From positions 1,642,090 through 1,706,089 of the forward strand of contig NZ_WSNW01000001.1 of the NCBI RefSeq assembly GCF_009767585.1: a stretch of 64,000 nucleotides of DNA, given 5' to 3'. The position numbers and the translations under genes were made by a program. The DNA comes from Coprobacillus cateniformis (GTDB taxonomy: Bacteria; Bacillota_I; Bacilli_A; Erysipelotrichales; Coprobacillaceae). Below the pieces are notes generated by a model that did not search any database, was not told the DNA's origin, and saw only the letters and a program-made list of their open reading frames with translations. Positions 1-9,072 of the stretch are shown in pieces (the first letter of the stretch is position 1; each line of letters begins with the position of its first letter).

Positions 1-1056
1 AACACCCATAATTTGAATAGCATCTAATTTATTAATGAAGAAGAATGTTACTGTCATTCCAATATAACTTATAAAAATACCTAAAGGTATAGAGATTAAA
101 GATAAAATAGCGCCCTCAAAATAAACAGATCTTTTCTTTTGCTTTGATGTTGCTCCAACACTTGATAACATTCCTAAATATTGGATTCTATCATGAGTTG
201 AAAGATTAAAAGCTTGATAAATAATAAAGAATGAAATAAATATAATAACAAATAATAATATCGCGACCATATTATAAAGTGTTAAAAATGCTGATTGAGA
301 ATTTTCTTCAAAGATATCCTGAATCCCTAAATATTGTGAATTATAGAATATATTATTAAAATCACTTGTTTGATTTAACATTTCATTAATTTCATGATTT
401 AATTTTTCACAATGTTTAAAAATATTTGTTGATAAATCCTTATCAATAACATACATAGTATAATATAATTGCGGATCATTTAAATCAATATAACTTAAAG
501 CATTAAATGATTTTTTATAATAAGATTGTGCTTCATAATCATTAATGAGACCAACAATCAAATATGTTTTTAATTTTCCAGTGTCATCTTCTTTTAAACT
601 TATTGTATCACCCATATTCTTTTGAATATGGTTATTAATTAAATACTTTTGTGAAATAGCAATCTCTTTATGATTATTTGGTAATCTTCCTTTAATTAAC
701 AAATCATCGAAGTTTTCTTTTTCAAAATAAGTATAATCTCCTTGTTTTAAATTTAATGATACATCATTTTTTTTATCATCAACAGAATAAAATGATGTAC
801 TAGAAAAATAATACTCTTTGACTTCTGGATCATTTTTTATGATTTGAATAATATCTTTATTATTATTGACAATAGTATAATGATGATATCCTGAAGTATG
901 TTCAATATATTGTTTATAAAATTGTTTACCAGAATATAATGAAATTCCTATACAACATATCATAATCACTGAAACAGATATACATAAAATTGTTAAGATG
1001 GTTCTTTTCTTATTTTGTTGAAGATATCTTAATGTTAATTTATTCATAATTTTCAT
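1..1056 (-). CDS. FtsX/MacB-type ABC transporter permease (partial, runs off left edge)
   Basis: The reverse strand reads open from an ATG at 1056 to the window edge, giving about 352 N-terminal residues. There is one membrane segment near residues 18-42, then a large extracytoplasmic domain of about 220 residues, then hydrophobic segments at the cut end. This is the layout of FtsX/MacB permeases that move antimicrobial peptides, lipids or other envelope substrates. The ATG overlaps the stop of the ATPase gene by 4 bases (ATGA), so the two are probably translationally coupled. A second in-frame ATG lies at 1047. The neighbouring sensor kinase and regulator suggest an inducible envelope-stress or peptide-resistance transporter. 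The substrate cannot be read from the sequence. Confidence 0.85.
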   Translation of the reverse strand, partial: MKIMNKLTLRYLQQNKKRTILTILCISVSVIMICCIGISLYSGKQFYKQYIEHTSGYHHYTIVNNNKDIIQIIKNDPEVKEYYFSSTSFYSVDDKKNDVSLNLKQGDYTYFEKENFDDLLIKGRLPNNHKEIAISQKYLINNHIQKNMGDTISLKEDDTGKLKTYLIVGLINDYEAQSYYKKSFNALSYIDLNDPQLYYTMYVIDKDLSTNIFKHCEKLNHEINEMLNQTSDFNNIFYNSQYLGIQDIFEENSQSAFLTLYNMVAILLFVIIFISFFIIYQAFNLSTHDRIQYLGMLSSVGATSKQKKRSVYFEGAILSLISIPLGIFISYIGMTVTFFFINKLDAIQIMGV

Positions 1057-1739
1057 TTATGAAGAACCTCATCTTTTTTTATTTGACCATCTTCAATAAC
1101 AATAATTCTATCTGCTTGCATAGCTATTCTTTCATCATGAGTAATCATAATTAATGTCTGCTTATATTTACGTTGTGTTAATTTTAATAAATCGACTATT
1201 TCTCGACTATTTTTAGAATCAAGATTCCCTGTAGGTTCATCTGCCAAAACAATAGATGGTGCATTCATCAAAGCACGTCCAATGGAAACACGCTGTTGTT
1301 GACCACCAGATAATTCTTTGGGTAAATGATTTTTTCTATTCTCTAAATTAAGAATATGAATTAATTCTTCAAATCTTTCATGGTTGACTTTTTGATTATC
1401 TAATAAGACTGGCAATGTCATATTTTCAGCAACTGTCAAAACTGGTATCAAATTATAAAATTGATAAATGAGTCCTACTTCCCTTCTCCTCAATATAGCT
1501 AATTGTTCTTCATTTTGCTGATATACATTGACACCATTAATAATAACATCACCACTTGTCGTTTTATCTACCCCACCAATTAAATGGAGTAGAGTACTTT
1601 TTCCAGAACCTGATGATCCAACAATAGCAATGAATTCACCTTTATCTACTGTAAATGATACATCTTTCAAAGCAATAACTTGATTATCATCTTGACCATA
1701 AATTTTAGTTAAATTTCTAACTTCTAATATTTTCATCAT
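1053..1739 (-). CDS. ABC transporter ATP-binding protein (MacB/LolD type)
   Basis: This 228-residue protein has all ABC ATPase motifs: Walker A GSSGSGKST, signature LSGGQQQR, and Walker B with LADEPTGNLD as in the MacB/LolD branch. It should drive the FtsX permease encoded just downstream. The chosen ATG (1739) begins MMKILEVRNL and has a GGGGAG ribosome site just upstream; a longer frame to 1814 exists but adds 25 non-conserved residues and lacks a ribosome site. It lies between the kinase gene and the permease on the same strand, so the transporter and its two-component system probably form one operon. Confidence 0.93.
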   Translation of the reverse strand: MMKILEVRNLTKIYGQDDNQVIALKDVSFTVDKGEFIAIVGSSGSGKSTLLHLIGGVDKTTSGDVIINGVNVYQQNEEQLAILRRREVGLIYQFYNLIPVLTVAENMTLPVLLDNQKVNHERFEELIHILNLENRKNHLPKELSGGQQQRVSIGRALMNAPSIVLADEPTGNLDSKNSREIVDLLKLTQRKYKQTLIMITHDERIAMQADRIIVIEDGQIKKDEVLHK

Positions 1740-1827
1740 TATCTCCCCTTTACACCATTTATTATATAATGTCAAGGTGACAAGACCATGACTCATTCGT
1801 GACAAAATTGTCATTTAAGAAAAAAGT

Positions 1828-2724
1828 TTAGATCACTTCTTTATAGAAATGAATCGTAAACTTCGCTCCTGGATATGTATTTTCAACTGCTATTGTACCA
1901 TTTTGTTTTTCAATAATCATATGACTCAATGATAATCCAATACCAACACTTTGTTGAGTTGCATTCTTTCCCTTATAAAATCGTTCAAACAAATGTATTA
2001 AATCTTCTGAATCAATTCCATTTCCATTATCTTGGATAATAATTTCACTATATAAAGGATTATTATTCATCATTATCTTGATATTTCCACCCTGTTCAGT
2101 ATGTTCTATGCAATTTTTAAAAATATTAGATAATGCTTCTAAAGTCCATAAGATATCAATATCTTCAATATATGTTTGATCAGCTTCTAATTCAATAGAA
2201 ATATCTTTTAATTCTAATTGTATTTCAAATGGCTTTACCAATTTGATATATAATTCTTTTTGAGATATATTTTCTTTCTGAAATGTAACTGTATTTGAAT
2301 CTATTTGTGCTATTTTTAATAATGTTATAACAAGCCACTCTATTTTATCTAATAAAAGCTGCTGTTCTTTTAATAGTTTTTTCTTATCTGTTCCTTCAGT
2401 CATCTTTAATCTTTCATGAACTAAATTTAAAGAAGTTAATGGTGTTTTCATTTGATGTGATATATCTTCTAATGATTGTTTTAATATTATTTTATCTTCT
2501 AATAATAAGCGATTCTGTTCAGATAAACGATTAACTAATTTTACAATTTCACTTTCAAGAAAAGATAAAGTTCCTTCTTTATAATAAGGAATATAAATAT
2601 CTTTTTGTTGAAAAAGAATAGCATTAACCTGTTGAGATATTTGTTTAATTTGTTTTTCTTTATAAATCATACATATTATCAATGCTATCATAATGATAAT
2701 AAGCAATATACATATATAAATCAT
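1828..2724 (-). CDS. Sensor histidine kinase with a single N-terminal membrane helix
   Basis: The 298-residue protein has one hydrophobic helix (residues 2-20) and then a HisKA domain with the phospho-acceptor in EDISHQMKTPL (H90). The ATPase domain carries an N-box (NIFKNCIEHT), DNGNGI and a GIGLSLS glycine loop. It lacks a visible extracellular sensor domain, so it may sense within the membrane or through the partner transporter, as known for kinases tied to peptide-resistance ABC transporters. The ATG at 2724 follows the regulator stop directly and has AGGTGA 6-7 bases upstream; an in-frame GTG at 2733 would add three residues. It should phosphorylate the response regulator encoded immediately upstream. 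Confidence 0.9.
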   Translation of the reverse strand: MIYICILLIIIMIALIICMIYKEKQIKQISQQVNAILFQQKDIYIPYYKEGTLSFLESEIVKLVNRLSEQNRLLLEDKIILKQSLEDISHQMKTPLTSLNLVHERLKMTEGTDKKKLLKEQQLLLDKIEWLVITLLKIAQIDSNTVTFQKENISQKELYIKLVKPFEIQLELKDISIELEADQTYIEDIDILWTLEALSNIFKNCIEHTEQGGNIKIMMNNNPLYSEIIIQDNGNGIDSEDLIHLFERFYKGKNATQQSVGIGLSLSHMIIEKQNGTIAVENTYPGAKFTIHFYKEVI

Positions 2725-2725
2725 A

Positions 2726-3397
2726 TTAATCACCTAATTTATATCCCAATCCTCGCATTGTTTTAATAATATTAGGATTTTGTGGATTATCTTCAATTTT
2801 ATTTCTAATTCTTTTCATATAAACAGATAATGTATTGTCAGAAACATCTTCTCCAGTAATATTCCAAATTTCTTCTAGTAGAAATTCCCTTGTAAGAAGT
2901 TGATTTGGATAAGAAAAGAAAATTAATAATAAACGATATTCTAGAGCTGATAAGAAGATTTCATAATTATCTTTAAAGACTTTTCCTGTTAAGGGATTGA
3001 CTTTGATGTTTTGATATTGATAAAAAGTCTCTTGTTTATGATATCTTCTTAAAATATTTTGGATTCTAGATAGCAATTCACGAGGACGAAACGGTTTTGA
3101 AATATAATCATCTGCACCAAGATTTAATCCTGTAACAACACTAAATTCATCTTGATTTGCTGTTAAAAATACAATTGGAATATCTTTATAAGACTTTATT
3201 TCATTATATAATGAATAACCATTTCCTTCTTTTAATGAAATATCGAGAATTGCTAAATCAAAGTGTTGATTGTTAATTAAATTTATAGCTTTTTTCTGAC
3301 CATCAACATGCGTGATAAGAAATCCTTCTTTTTCTAAAAAAGAAGAAAGATGATTTATAATATTGATATCATCTTCCACCAATAAAATCTTATACAT
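2726..3397 (-). CDS. OmpR/PhoB-family response regulator
   Basis: The 223-residue protein has a receiver domain with acidic pocket VEDD (residues 7-10), phospho-acceptor D52 in LAILDISL, switch Thr in FLTANQ and Lys in YISKPF. A C-terminal winged-helix DNA-binding domain ends in TMRGLGYKLGD, typical of the OmpR family. A GAGGGAGG ribosome site precedes the ATG. Together with the kinase it should control the ABC transporter genes downstream. The gene follows the reductase-like gene after only 13 bases, so a common transcript is likely. Confidence 0.94.
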   Translation of the reverse strand: MYKILLVEDDINIINHLSSFLEKEGFLITHVDGQKKAINLINNQHFDLAILDISLKEGNGYSLYNEIKSYKDIPIVFLTANQDEFSVVTGLNLGADDYISKPFRPRELLSRIQNILRRYHKQETFYQYQNIKVNPLTGKVFKDNYEIFLSALEYRLLLIFFSYPNQLLTREFLLEEIWNITGEDVSDNTLSVYMKRIRNKIEDNPQNPNIIKTMRGLGYKLGD

Positions 3398-3410
3398 AAT
3401 TTATCCTCCC

Positions 3411-3941
3411 TCATCTTCGTTGATATATTAAATCAGTAATACCATTATAACTTTGAGTTTTTATTAACCTTAAATCTATTTTTTTATCTAAGATACCAAA
3501 CAATGAGATACCCTTTCCTAAAAGAGTAGGAATAATTGATATATAAAATTCATCAATCATATCTTCCTGAAGAATTTGTTGAATGACATTCGCTCCACCA
3601 CATATCCATATTCCTTTTCCTTCTTTTCTTTTTAAATGATGAATCAATTGTGAGGGCTTTTCATCTGTAAAAAAAATTTGACTTGTTGATTGATGATTTT
3701 GATGAGTCAAAATATAACTTGTCATTCCCTCATAAACCCATTCATTTGGTGATAATTCAGTTATAATTTGATGATAAGTTTTCCATCCCATGATTACAGT
3801 ATCTATATTTTTAATAAATGAATTATAAACCTCCATATTTTCGATATTTTTATCATGTCCTACTAACCAATCAACCTTTTCATCACTATCAGCAATATAT
3901 CCATCCAAACTCATTGCTATAAATAGAGTTACTTTTCTCAC
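3411..3941 (-). CDS. RibD C-terminal / dihydrofolate-reductase-like protein
   Basis: The 176-residue product resembles the RibD-C reductase fold: N-terminal VTLFIAMSLDGYIAD, a central MGWKTYHQII segment and a late WICGGANVIQQIL motif that binds NAD(P)H in this family. It is a stand-alone protein of the YwjB/YyaP kind, probably an NADPH-dependent reductase of unknown substrate. I chose the GTG at 3941, which has AGAGGA 8 bases upstream; a longer frame to 4133 would run through the upstream terminator. It is the first gene of the transporter/two-component cluster. A plausible -10 (TATAAT, minus strand 3979-3984) lies upstream. Confidence 0.82.
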   Translation of the reverse strand: MRKVTLFIAMSLDGYIADSDEKVDWLVGHDKNIENMEVYNSFIKNIDTVIMGWKTYHQIITELSPNEWVYEGMTSYILTHQNHQSTSQIFFTDEKPSQLIHHLKRKEGKGIWICGGANVIQQILQEDMIDEFYISIIPTLLGKGISLFGILDKKIDLRLIKTQSYNGITDLIYQRR

Positions 3942-3986
3942 AAATATAATCCTCTTCTCTTTATTATTCTCAAATATCATTATAAC

Positions 3987-4020
3987 AAAAAATACTGATC
4001 TCTCATAGACCAGTATTTTT
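3987..4020 (-). terminator. Intrinsic terminator downstream of the diguanylate cyclase gene
   Basis: Inverted arms AATACTG... and ...CAGTATT flank a short loop and, on the minus strand, are followed by a run of T. It separates the diguanylate cyclase transcript from the reductase gene downstream. Confidence 0.75.
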
Positions 4021-6264
4021 CTATTTTTCATTAACATAGACATAATATCTACATTTACCACTCTTTTTCGATACATATAGAGCTTGATCAGATTTATCAA
4101 ATAAGATACGATGATGTTTTTCATCTGTAACAAATGTGATTCCTATAGATGCAGTAATATCATGAATACTATCCATCTTTATTCCTTCGATACGTCTGAT
4201 AATTTCACGTGCTTTATTTTCAATTTCAGCATATGATTCTTGTGCATATAGGAAAATAACAAATTCATCACCACCAAAACGACCAACATATCCTGAATTA
4301 AAACAGATAGACTCTAACAAAGTCGCAACTTTTTGAATAACTTCATCACCAGTACTATGACCTAATGAATCATTAATTGACTTGAAATTATCTAAATCAA
4401 CAATCATATAAGCACAGTAATCACTTACTGATTTTTTATCTTTCAAATAATCATCTACAAACTGATTAAATGTCTGACGATTATATAATCCTGTTAATCC
4501 ATCTCTTTGTGCTTTATATTCATACTCTAATTGCCTGCTCTTTTCATCATTAATATCATTACTGTATGCAATCATAAGTAATTCATTATTACTACTTTGT
4601 CTTTCAAATTGTATTCTGAATTTGACCCATTCATATCTATTTTTATCAGCTTTCCATGTTCTAAATTCAATAGTTCTTTTTCCATTATGATGATAGATAT
4701 TTTGAACATTCTCCTGACTAAAGAACTTAGCGACACGCTCTCTATCTTTCTCAGCAGCTTCTTCAACAAAAGATTTTAAGAAACTATTTTCATATTGTAC
4801 ATCAATAACATTATGATATATACCATTTTTTTGATAAATAACAACTTTTTGGCTTTTTAAATTGACTGCAAACATAAATAAAGCATTTGAATAAACAGAA
4901 TTTTTAAACATTTGATCTTGCAACAACAAATTATATTCATTCATTTCTGTTGTACTATTTCTTAAAGTTCCAATTAATCGCTTATTTTGATTTACATAAA
5001 TCATTGAAACATGGAACCATGTCTCATCATCTCTACTAATATATGGTAATTTAGCATCAAATACTATCTTATCTTTATTATTAATAATCTCATGAAACTT
5101 CTCTTTTAATAATTTTTCATGTTCTTTTGAAACAAAATTATAATTATGCAAATTACTTAAGAAACTATTTAAAATAATCTTAGGATAATCATTCCATGCA
5201 TCAAGTATTAAACTATCATTATCTATATCATATTCAAAAATACGATCACTTGTTTGTTTTAAAATCATTTCAATCTTTTTATTACTTGTTCTTAATTGAT
5301 TATTTGTTTCTTCATTCATCTTATTAATCTTAATGAAATAACGGATTAAAATAAACAACATAACAACAAAAACAAATATAATTTCTAAGATTAATTTTAA
5401 TGTCTCACCATTCATCTGATCATTTAAATCATCAATAATATCATTAGAAATAATATTAAAAATATACCAGTTATTAATTTTAACAGGTGTATAATAAATC
5501 ATTCTTTCATCATTTTTATAACGATAGGAAGCAAAACCAGATTGATTTTTTTGAATATTATGAAGAATAGACTTATAATTACTGTTCATAAAATAAACAT
5601 TATTATTTAAAAAATCAAAATAATTATCACCAAAATAAAGAGTATTATTATTTTTTATTTTAGAAATAATTTGACCATCAGCAGATGTTGCAAAAACATA
5701 TGCCTCATCATTAAATACATCATTATAAATATAATCATGACTTTCATTATTCACTTCAACAATTCCAGCTAATCCACCAACAACCTGATTATTCTTATAA
5801 ATAGGTGTATAAACAATAACAACAGAACTCTTATTATCATATAAAGAAGTCAATGGATTTGTAAAACCGGTATGTCCATTAAAAACTTCATCAATATATG
5901 AACTATGATCTTCTAAAATAATATCTTTTTTATAGTTATGCAGTGTTTTATCTTTATCAATATACCAAATACGCTGAAATAATTCCTGGCCTTGAGCAAC
6001 TGTATCAAGAATATTGCCAATTTCATCATCTGAATGATCTACTCTACCAAGAATTTCAGCAGTACTAACAATTACATTTTGTAGCGATTTGAATTTTAAA
6101 TTATATATATTAGCAGTTTCTTTACCAACATCTTCTAAATGATTTAATATTTTTTGAGTATTCATATCACTAATTTGCTGAACGAAATGAAAGAACGAGC
6201 CAAATAAGATAATAATTAAAGAAAATATAACTACTATTTTAATGAAAGTTTTATTTTTACTCAT
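4021..6264 (-). CDS. Membrane-bound diguanylate cyclase (sensor domain plus GGDEF)
   Basis: This 747-residue protein makes c-di-GMP from two GTP. An N-terminal membrane helix (about 7-28) and a second near 308-330 enclose an extracytoplasmic region of about 280 residues that looks like a Cache sensor. A middle region of about 250 residues is PAS-like, and the C-terminal GGDEF domain has an intact GGDEF active site (residues 664-668). The RxxD inhibitory I-site expected just upstream is absent (CFNSGYVGRF), so product inhibition by that route is not predicted. No EAL domain is present. The ATG at 6264 has AAAGGAGAG upstream. Its leader holds a c-di-GMP-I riboswitch, implying feedback by its own product. 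Confidence 0.93.
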   Translation of the reverse strand: MSKNKTFIKIVVIFSLIIILFGSFFHFVQQISDMNTQKILNHLEDVGKETANIYNLKFKSLQNVIVSTAEILGRVDHSDDEIGNILDTVAQGQELFQRIWYIDKDKTLHNYKKDIILEDHSSYIDEVFNGHTGFTNPLTSLYDNKSSVVIVYTPIYKNNQVVGGLAGIVEVNNESHDYIYNDVFNDEAYVFATSADGQIISKIKNNNTLYFGDNYFDFLNNNVYFMNSNYKSILHNIQKNQSGFASYRYKNDERMIYYTPVKINNWYIFNIISNDIIDDLNDQMNGETLKLILEIIFVFVVMLFILIRYFIKINKMNEETNNQLRTSNKKIEMILKQTSDRIFEYDIDNDSLILDAWNDYPKIILNSFLSNLHNYNFVSKEHEKLLKEKFHEIINNKDKIVFDAKLPYISRDDETWFHVSMIYVNQNKRLIGTLRNSTTEMNEYNLLLQDQMFKNSVYSNALFMFAVNLKSQKVVIYQKNGIYHNVIDVQYENSFLKSFVEEAAEKDRERVAKFFSQENVQNIYHHNGKRTIEFRTWKADKNRYEWVKFRIQFERQSSNNELLMIAYSNDINDEKSRQLEYEYKAQRDGLTGLYNRQTFNQFVDDYLKDKKSVSDYCAYMIVDLDNFKSINDSLGHSTGDEVIQKVATLLESICFNSGYVGRFGGDEFVIFLYAQESYAEIENKAREIIRRIEGIKMDSIHDITASIGITFVTDEKHHRILFDKSDQALYVSKKSGKCRYYVYVNEK

Positions 6265-6282
6265 ATTCTCTCCTTTCATGAA

Positions 6283-6315
6283 ATAAAAAAAACAGACAAA
6301 ACAGCCTGCTTTTGT
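6283..6315 (-). terminator. Candidate riboswitch-controlled terminator or expression platform
   Basis: On the minus strand, just after the aptamer, ACAAAA and TTTTGT arms enclose a GC-rich loop and are followed by CTG and eight T residues, before the cyclase ribosome site. It looks like an intrinsic terminator but the stem is weak; which ligand state forms it cannot be decided by eye. Confidence 0.5.
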
Positions 6316-6317
6316 AC

Positions 6318-6392
6318 GTTTGTGCAACTGGCTGCCACGTTAAAGAGGCCCTATAGCTTTGCGTCACTATCTTTCAATAGTTTTGCCTATTT
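6318..6392 (-). ncRNA. Cyclic-di-GMP-I (GEMM-I) riboswitch aptamer
   Basis: Read on the minus strand, the leader contains the family's hallmarks in order: GGCAAAAC, a GAAA tetraloop hairpin, GTGACGCAAAGC, a second helix with GGGCCT, and the 3' segment GGCAGCCAGTTGC. These match the conserved core of GEMM-I c-di-GMP riboswitches (GCAAAcc...GACGCAAAGcc...CCUAAA-like...GGCAGCC). It lies in the leader of the diguanylate cyclase gene, so c-di-GMP made by the enzyme should feed back on its expression. Confidence 0.9.
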
Positions 6393-6405
6393 TTATAACA
6401 TCGTT

Positions 6406-6433
6406 ATTATATCATAAACTATAATATATTCAA
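6406..6433 (-). promoter_or_regulatory. Sigma-A type promoter for the riboswitch/cyclase transcript
   Basis: On the minus strand TTGAAT (6433-6428) and TATAAT (6411-6406) are separated by 16 bases, about 15 bases ahead of the aptamer. Confidence 0.65.
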
Positions 6434-6456
6434 GAAAATGAATTCGACAAATAAGG

Positions 6457-6483
6457 AAAAAGTATGACTAAATCATACTTTTT
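6457..6483 (-). terminator. Terminator of dnaN
   Basis: Perfect 11-bp inverted repeat AAAAAGTATGA / TCATACTTTTT with a 5-base loop, directly downstream of the dnaN stop on the minus strand. Confidence 0.8.
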
Positions 6484-6486
6484 AAA

Positions 6487-7593
6487 TTAATATGTTCTCA
6501 CTGGCAATACCAACTGAATAATATCATCCTTTTCAAAATCCATAATAATAAATGGTTTCATCTCTCCAGTAAATAAAACTTTTACTTTTTCTCCATTTAT
6601 ACTTTTAATAGCATCATTTAAATATTTCGCACTAAATGATATACTCAACTCATCACCTTTATAAAAAGCTTTTGATAAATTTTCTTCAACAGATCCAATT
6701 TCTTGAGAATAAGAAGAAAGCATAACATGATCTTCACTCATAGATAATTTTATAATATTTGTCTGTTCATTTGATAATAAAGATGCTCTATCAATGGAAT
6801 TAAGAAGACTTACACTGTCAACTGACATTGAATAATTATGTTCATGCGGAATTAAACGACTTGTATCAGGATAAGAACCATCAATTAATCTTGTTTGAAT
6901 TAAAACTGAATCAAAAATAAATAAAACTTTACGATCAGATACATATAAATCAATAAATTCATCTTTTTCAATAATACGACTAATTTCAATTAAACTTTTC
7001 TTAGGAATAATAATATTAAATGATACATCAGAATCAATTGTTAAAATACGTTTTGCTAAACGATAACTATCAGTAGCAATACATTCTAAAACATGATCTT
7101 TAGCTTTGAAATTAACACCAGTTAAAACAGGACGTGTTTCTTTTTCACTTGTTGCAAATGACGTTTGTTCAATGGCTTGTTTTAAATCTGTTGATTTCAT
7201 CTGTAAATGAACACCAGATTTATTTAAATCAATTCTTGGATAATCAATATAAGAAGTTCCATTTAAATCAAATTTAGAGTTTGCTCCTTCAATTCTTGTC
7301 AATGTTCCATCAACAATATAGATATGTACAAATTCAGAATCAATCTTTTTAATAATCTCTAATATATAACGAGAAGATAAAACAACAGATCCTGTTTGAA
7401 TAATTTCAATATTTTCTTTAATACTTGTTTGTATTGTAATATCACTATCACTACCAGTTAAAATTAATTCGTTATCTTTTAAATCAAATTTAATACCTGT
7501 TAGGACTGGTAAAGGACTTTTCATTGAGACAGCTCTAGATACTTTTGCTAAAGCATTTAATAATGCTAATCTTTTAATCTTAAAATTCATCAT
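6487..7593 (-). CDS. dnaN: DNA polymerase III beta subunit (sliding clamp)
   Basis: The 368-residue protein has normal DnaN length and the three-domain clamp pattern, with LPVLTGIKFD near residue 30, TRPVLTGVNF in the middle domain and the conserved ending PFIIMDFEKDDIIQLVLPVRTY. It forms the ring that tethers the replicase to DNA. Two adjacent ATG codons (7593, 7590) follow an AAGGAG site; either may be used. It lies downstream of dnaA in the classic order, but recF and the gyrase genes do not follow: the next gene is the diguanylate cyclase. Confidence 0.97.
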   Translation of the reverse strand: MMNFKIKRLALLNALAKVSRAVSMKSPLPVLTGIKFDLKDNELILTGSDSDITIQTSIKENIEIIQTGSVVLSSRYILEIIKKIDSEFVHIYIVDGTLTRIEGANSKFDLNGTSYIDYPRIDLNKSGVHLQMKSTDLKQAIEQTSFATSEKETRPVLTGVNFKAKDHVLECIATDSYRLAKRILTIDSDVSFNIIIPKKSLIEISRIIEKDEFIDLYVSDRKVLFIFDSVLIQTRLIDGSYPDTSRLIPHEHNYSMSVDSVSLLNSIDRASLLSNEQTNIIKLSMSEDHVMLSSYSQEIGSVEENLSKAFYKGDELSISFSAKYLNDAIKSINGEKVKVLFTGEMKPFIIMDFEKDDIIQLVLPVRTY

Positions 7594-7715
7594 TTTTCTC
7601 CTTTTATTTACTATTATTTAAATAATATCATAATAATAATGTTGTGCACAATATGAATAACTTATAAAAGTAATGGTTTTATCATTGTTTTTTAAATTTT
7701 TATGTGTGAATAAGT

Positions 7716-7724
7716 TGTGGATAA
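7716..7724 (-). promoter_or_regulatory. DnaA box between dnaA and dnaN
   Basis: An exact consensus TTATCCACA on the minus strand in the 144-base dnaA-dnaN spacer, next to TTATGCACA-like and TTATTCACA-like variants at about 7700-7736. It may help regulate dnaN or form a second origin subregion. Confidence 0.75.
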
Positions 7725-7737
7725 CTGTGCATAACTT

Positions 7738-9072
7738 TTACACAAGCTTATTTTTTATGTCATCAATAGCCTGTCGATAGTTTAGATCTTTTTCAAGTTT
7801 CTTTTGAACTTTATCACAAGCTTTCATAACTGTTGAATGATCACGACCACCAAATTCATGACCAATTTGTATAAATGATATATCTTTAATTAATTCTCTA
7901 ACGAGATACATTGAAATATGTCGAGCAACTATAATATTAGATGTTCGTGACTTTGAATTAATTTGGGATACAGTTAAATTATAGTAATCAGCAACACATT
8001 TTTTTATATTTGAAACAGTTAATTCTTTCTTTTGTATTGGTTGGTTTTTATATGTATCACTAAATGCCTCTAAAGCAAAATTAAGATCAATACAATCACG
8101 CTTTTCTTCACATATTAATTTATAGAAAAGCAAACGTTTTAAACTTCCTTCTAATTCTCTAACATCTGTATTAAAATGACTGGCAATAAAATCTAAAACT
8201 TCTTCAGTAATTGGATAATCAACATTTTCTATTTCAATCTTTTTTCTTAAGATAGCTTTTGATGTTTCAAACTCTGGAGTATCAATACTTACTGTTAAAC
8301 CAGATGCAAATCGGCTAACAAGACGGCTTTCCATACCTCTTAAATCACGAGGAGGTTTATCTGATGTTATAACAATTTGCTTTTTATTACTAATTAAACT
8401 ATTGAAAATATTAAAGAAAATTTCACTAGATGATTCTTTTGTAGCCATAAATTGAATATCATCTATTAATAAGATATCAATATGTCTATATTTGTAATTA
8501 AATTCATCAATAGTATGATTAGATAATGATTGAATATATTCATTTACAAAATTTTCACTTGTTGTGAATAGAACCTTTGTAAATGGATCTTTGCTTTTTG
8601 CATAATTTCCAATAGCATTTAATAAATGGGTCTTTCCTAGTCCTGAATTACTGTGAATAAATAATGGACTATAAGAAATACCAGGTTTCATGGCAACAGC
8701 TAATGATGCATTTTGAGCAATTCGATTACTATTTCCAACAACAAAGTTTTCAAATTTAAGATCACTATTTAAATTGTCATTAAAAAGCATTAAATCATTT
8801 TTTTGTTGAATACTTTTATTATATTCATCCTCAGTTTCTAAATGAAGCTGATAATGGCCACTTGTCAAAGTGTTATATATTTCTTCTAACTTTTCTAAAT
8901 ATGGAGAAACACCATCCAAACTCCATTGTGTATCAACTGTAATTGTAACATCACTATCAATAATATCCTTAACTTGTAAAGTTGTGAAAAAAGAATCAAA
9001 AATAATTTTATCATCTATCTGATTTTTAAATATATTTAGTGTTTTTTGCCAATCAGTATCAAGATTATTCAC
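7738..9072 (-). CDS. dnaA: Chromosomal replication initiator DnaA
   Basis: The 444-residue AAA+ initiator has Walker A HSNSGLGKTHLL, Walker B DILLIDDIQF, arginine-finger region SRLVSRFASGL and the C-terminal signature RHISMYLVREL...GGRDHSTVMKAC that reads DnaA boxes. It melts the origin and loads helicase. The start is a GTG at 9072 with GAAGGTGAAT upstream. The GTG lies within a DnaA box (9065-9073), suggesting autoregulation. A minus-strand -10 TATAAT is at 9101-9096. It begins the left replichore. Confidence 0.98.
   Translation of the reverse strand: MNNLDTDWQKTLNIFKNQIDDKIIFDSFFTTLQVKDIIDSDVTITVDTQWSLDGVSPYLEKLEEIYNTLTSGHYQLHLETEDEYNKSIQQKNDLMLFNDNLNSDLKFENFVVGNSNRIAQNASLAVAMKPGISYSPLFIHSNSGLGKTHLLNAIGNYAKSKDPFTKVLFTTSENFVNEYIQSLSNHTIDEFNYKYRHIDILLIDDIQFMATKESSSEIFFNIFNSLISNKKQIVITSDKPPRDLRGMESRLVSRFASGLTVSIDTPEFETSKAILRKKIEIENVDYPITEEVLDFIASHFNTDVRELEGSLKRLLFYKLICEEKRDCIDLNFALEAFSDTYKNQPIQKKELTVSNIKKCVADYYNLTVSQINSKSRTSNIIVARHISMYLVRELIKDISFIQIGHEFGGRDHSTVMKACDKVQKKLEKDLNYRQAIDDIKNKLV

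Noticed and set aside
1053..1814. Longer start for the ABC ATPase at 1814
   Set aside because: The extra 25 residues are not family-like and there is no ribosome site; the ATG at 1739 has GGGGAG.
4597..4779. Plus-strand open frame inside the diguanylate cyclase gene
   Set aside because: Antisense shadow of a well-supported gene, with no ribosome site or recognisable domain.
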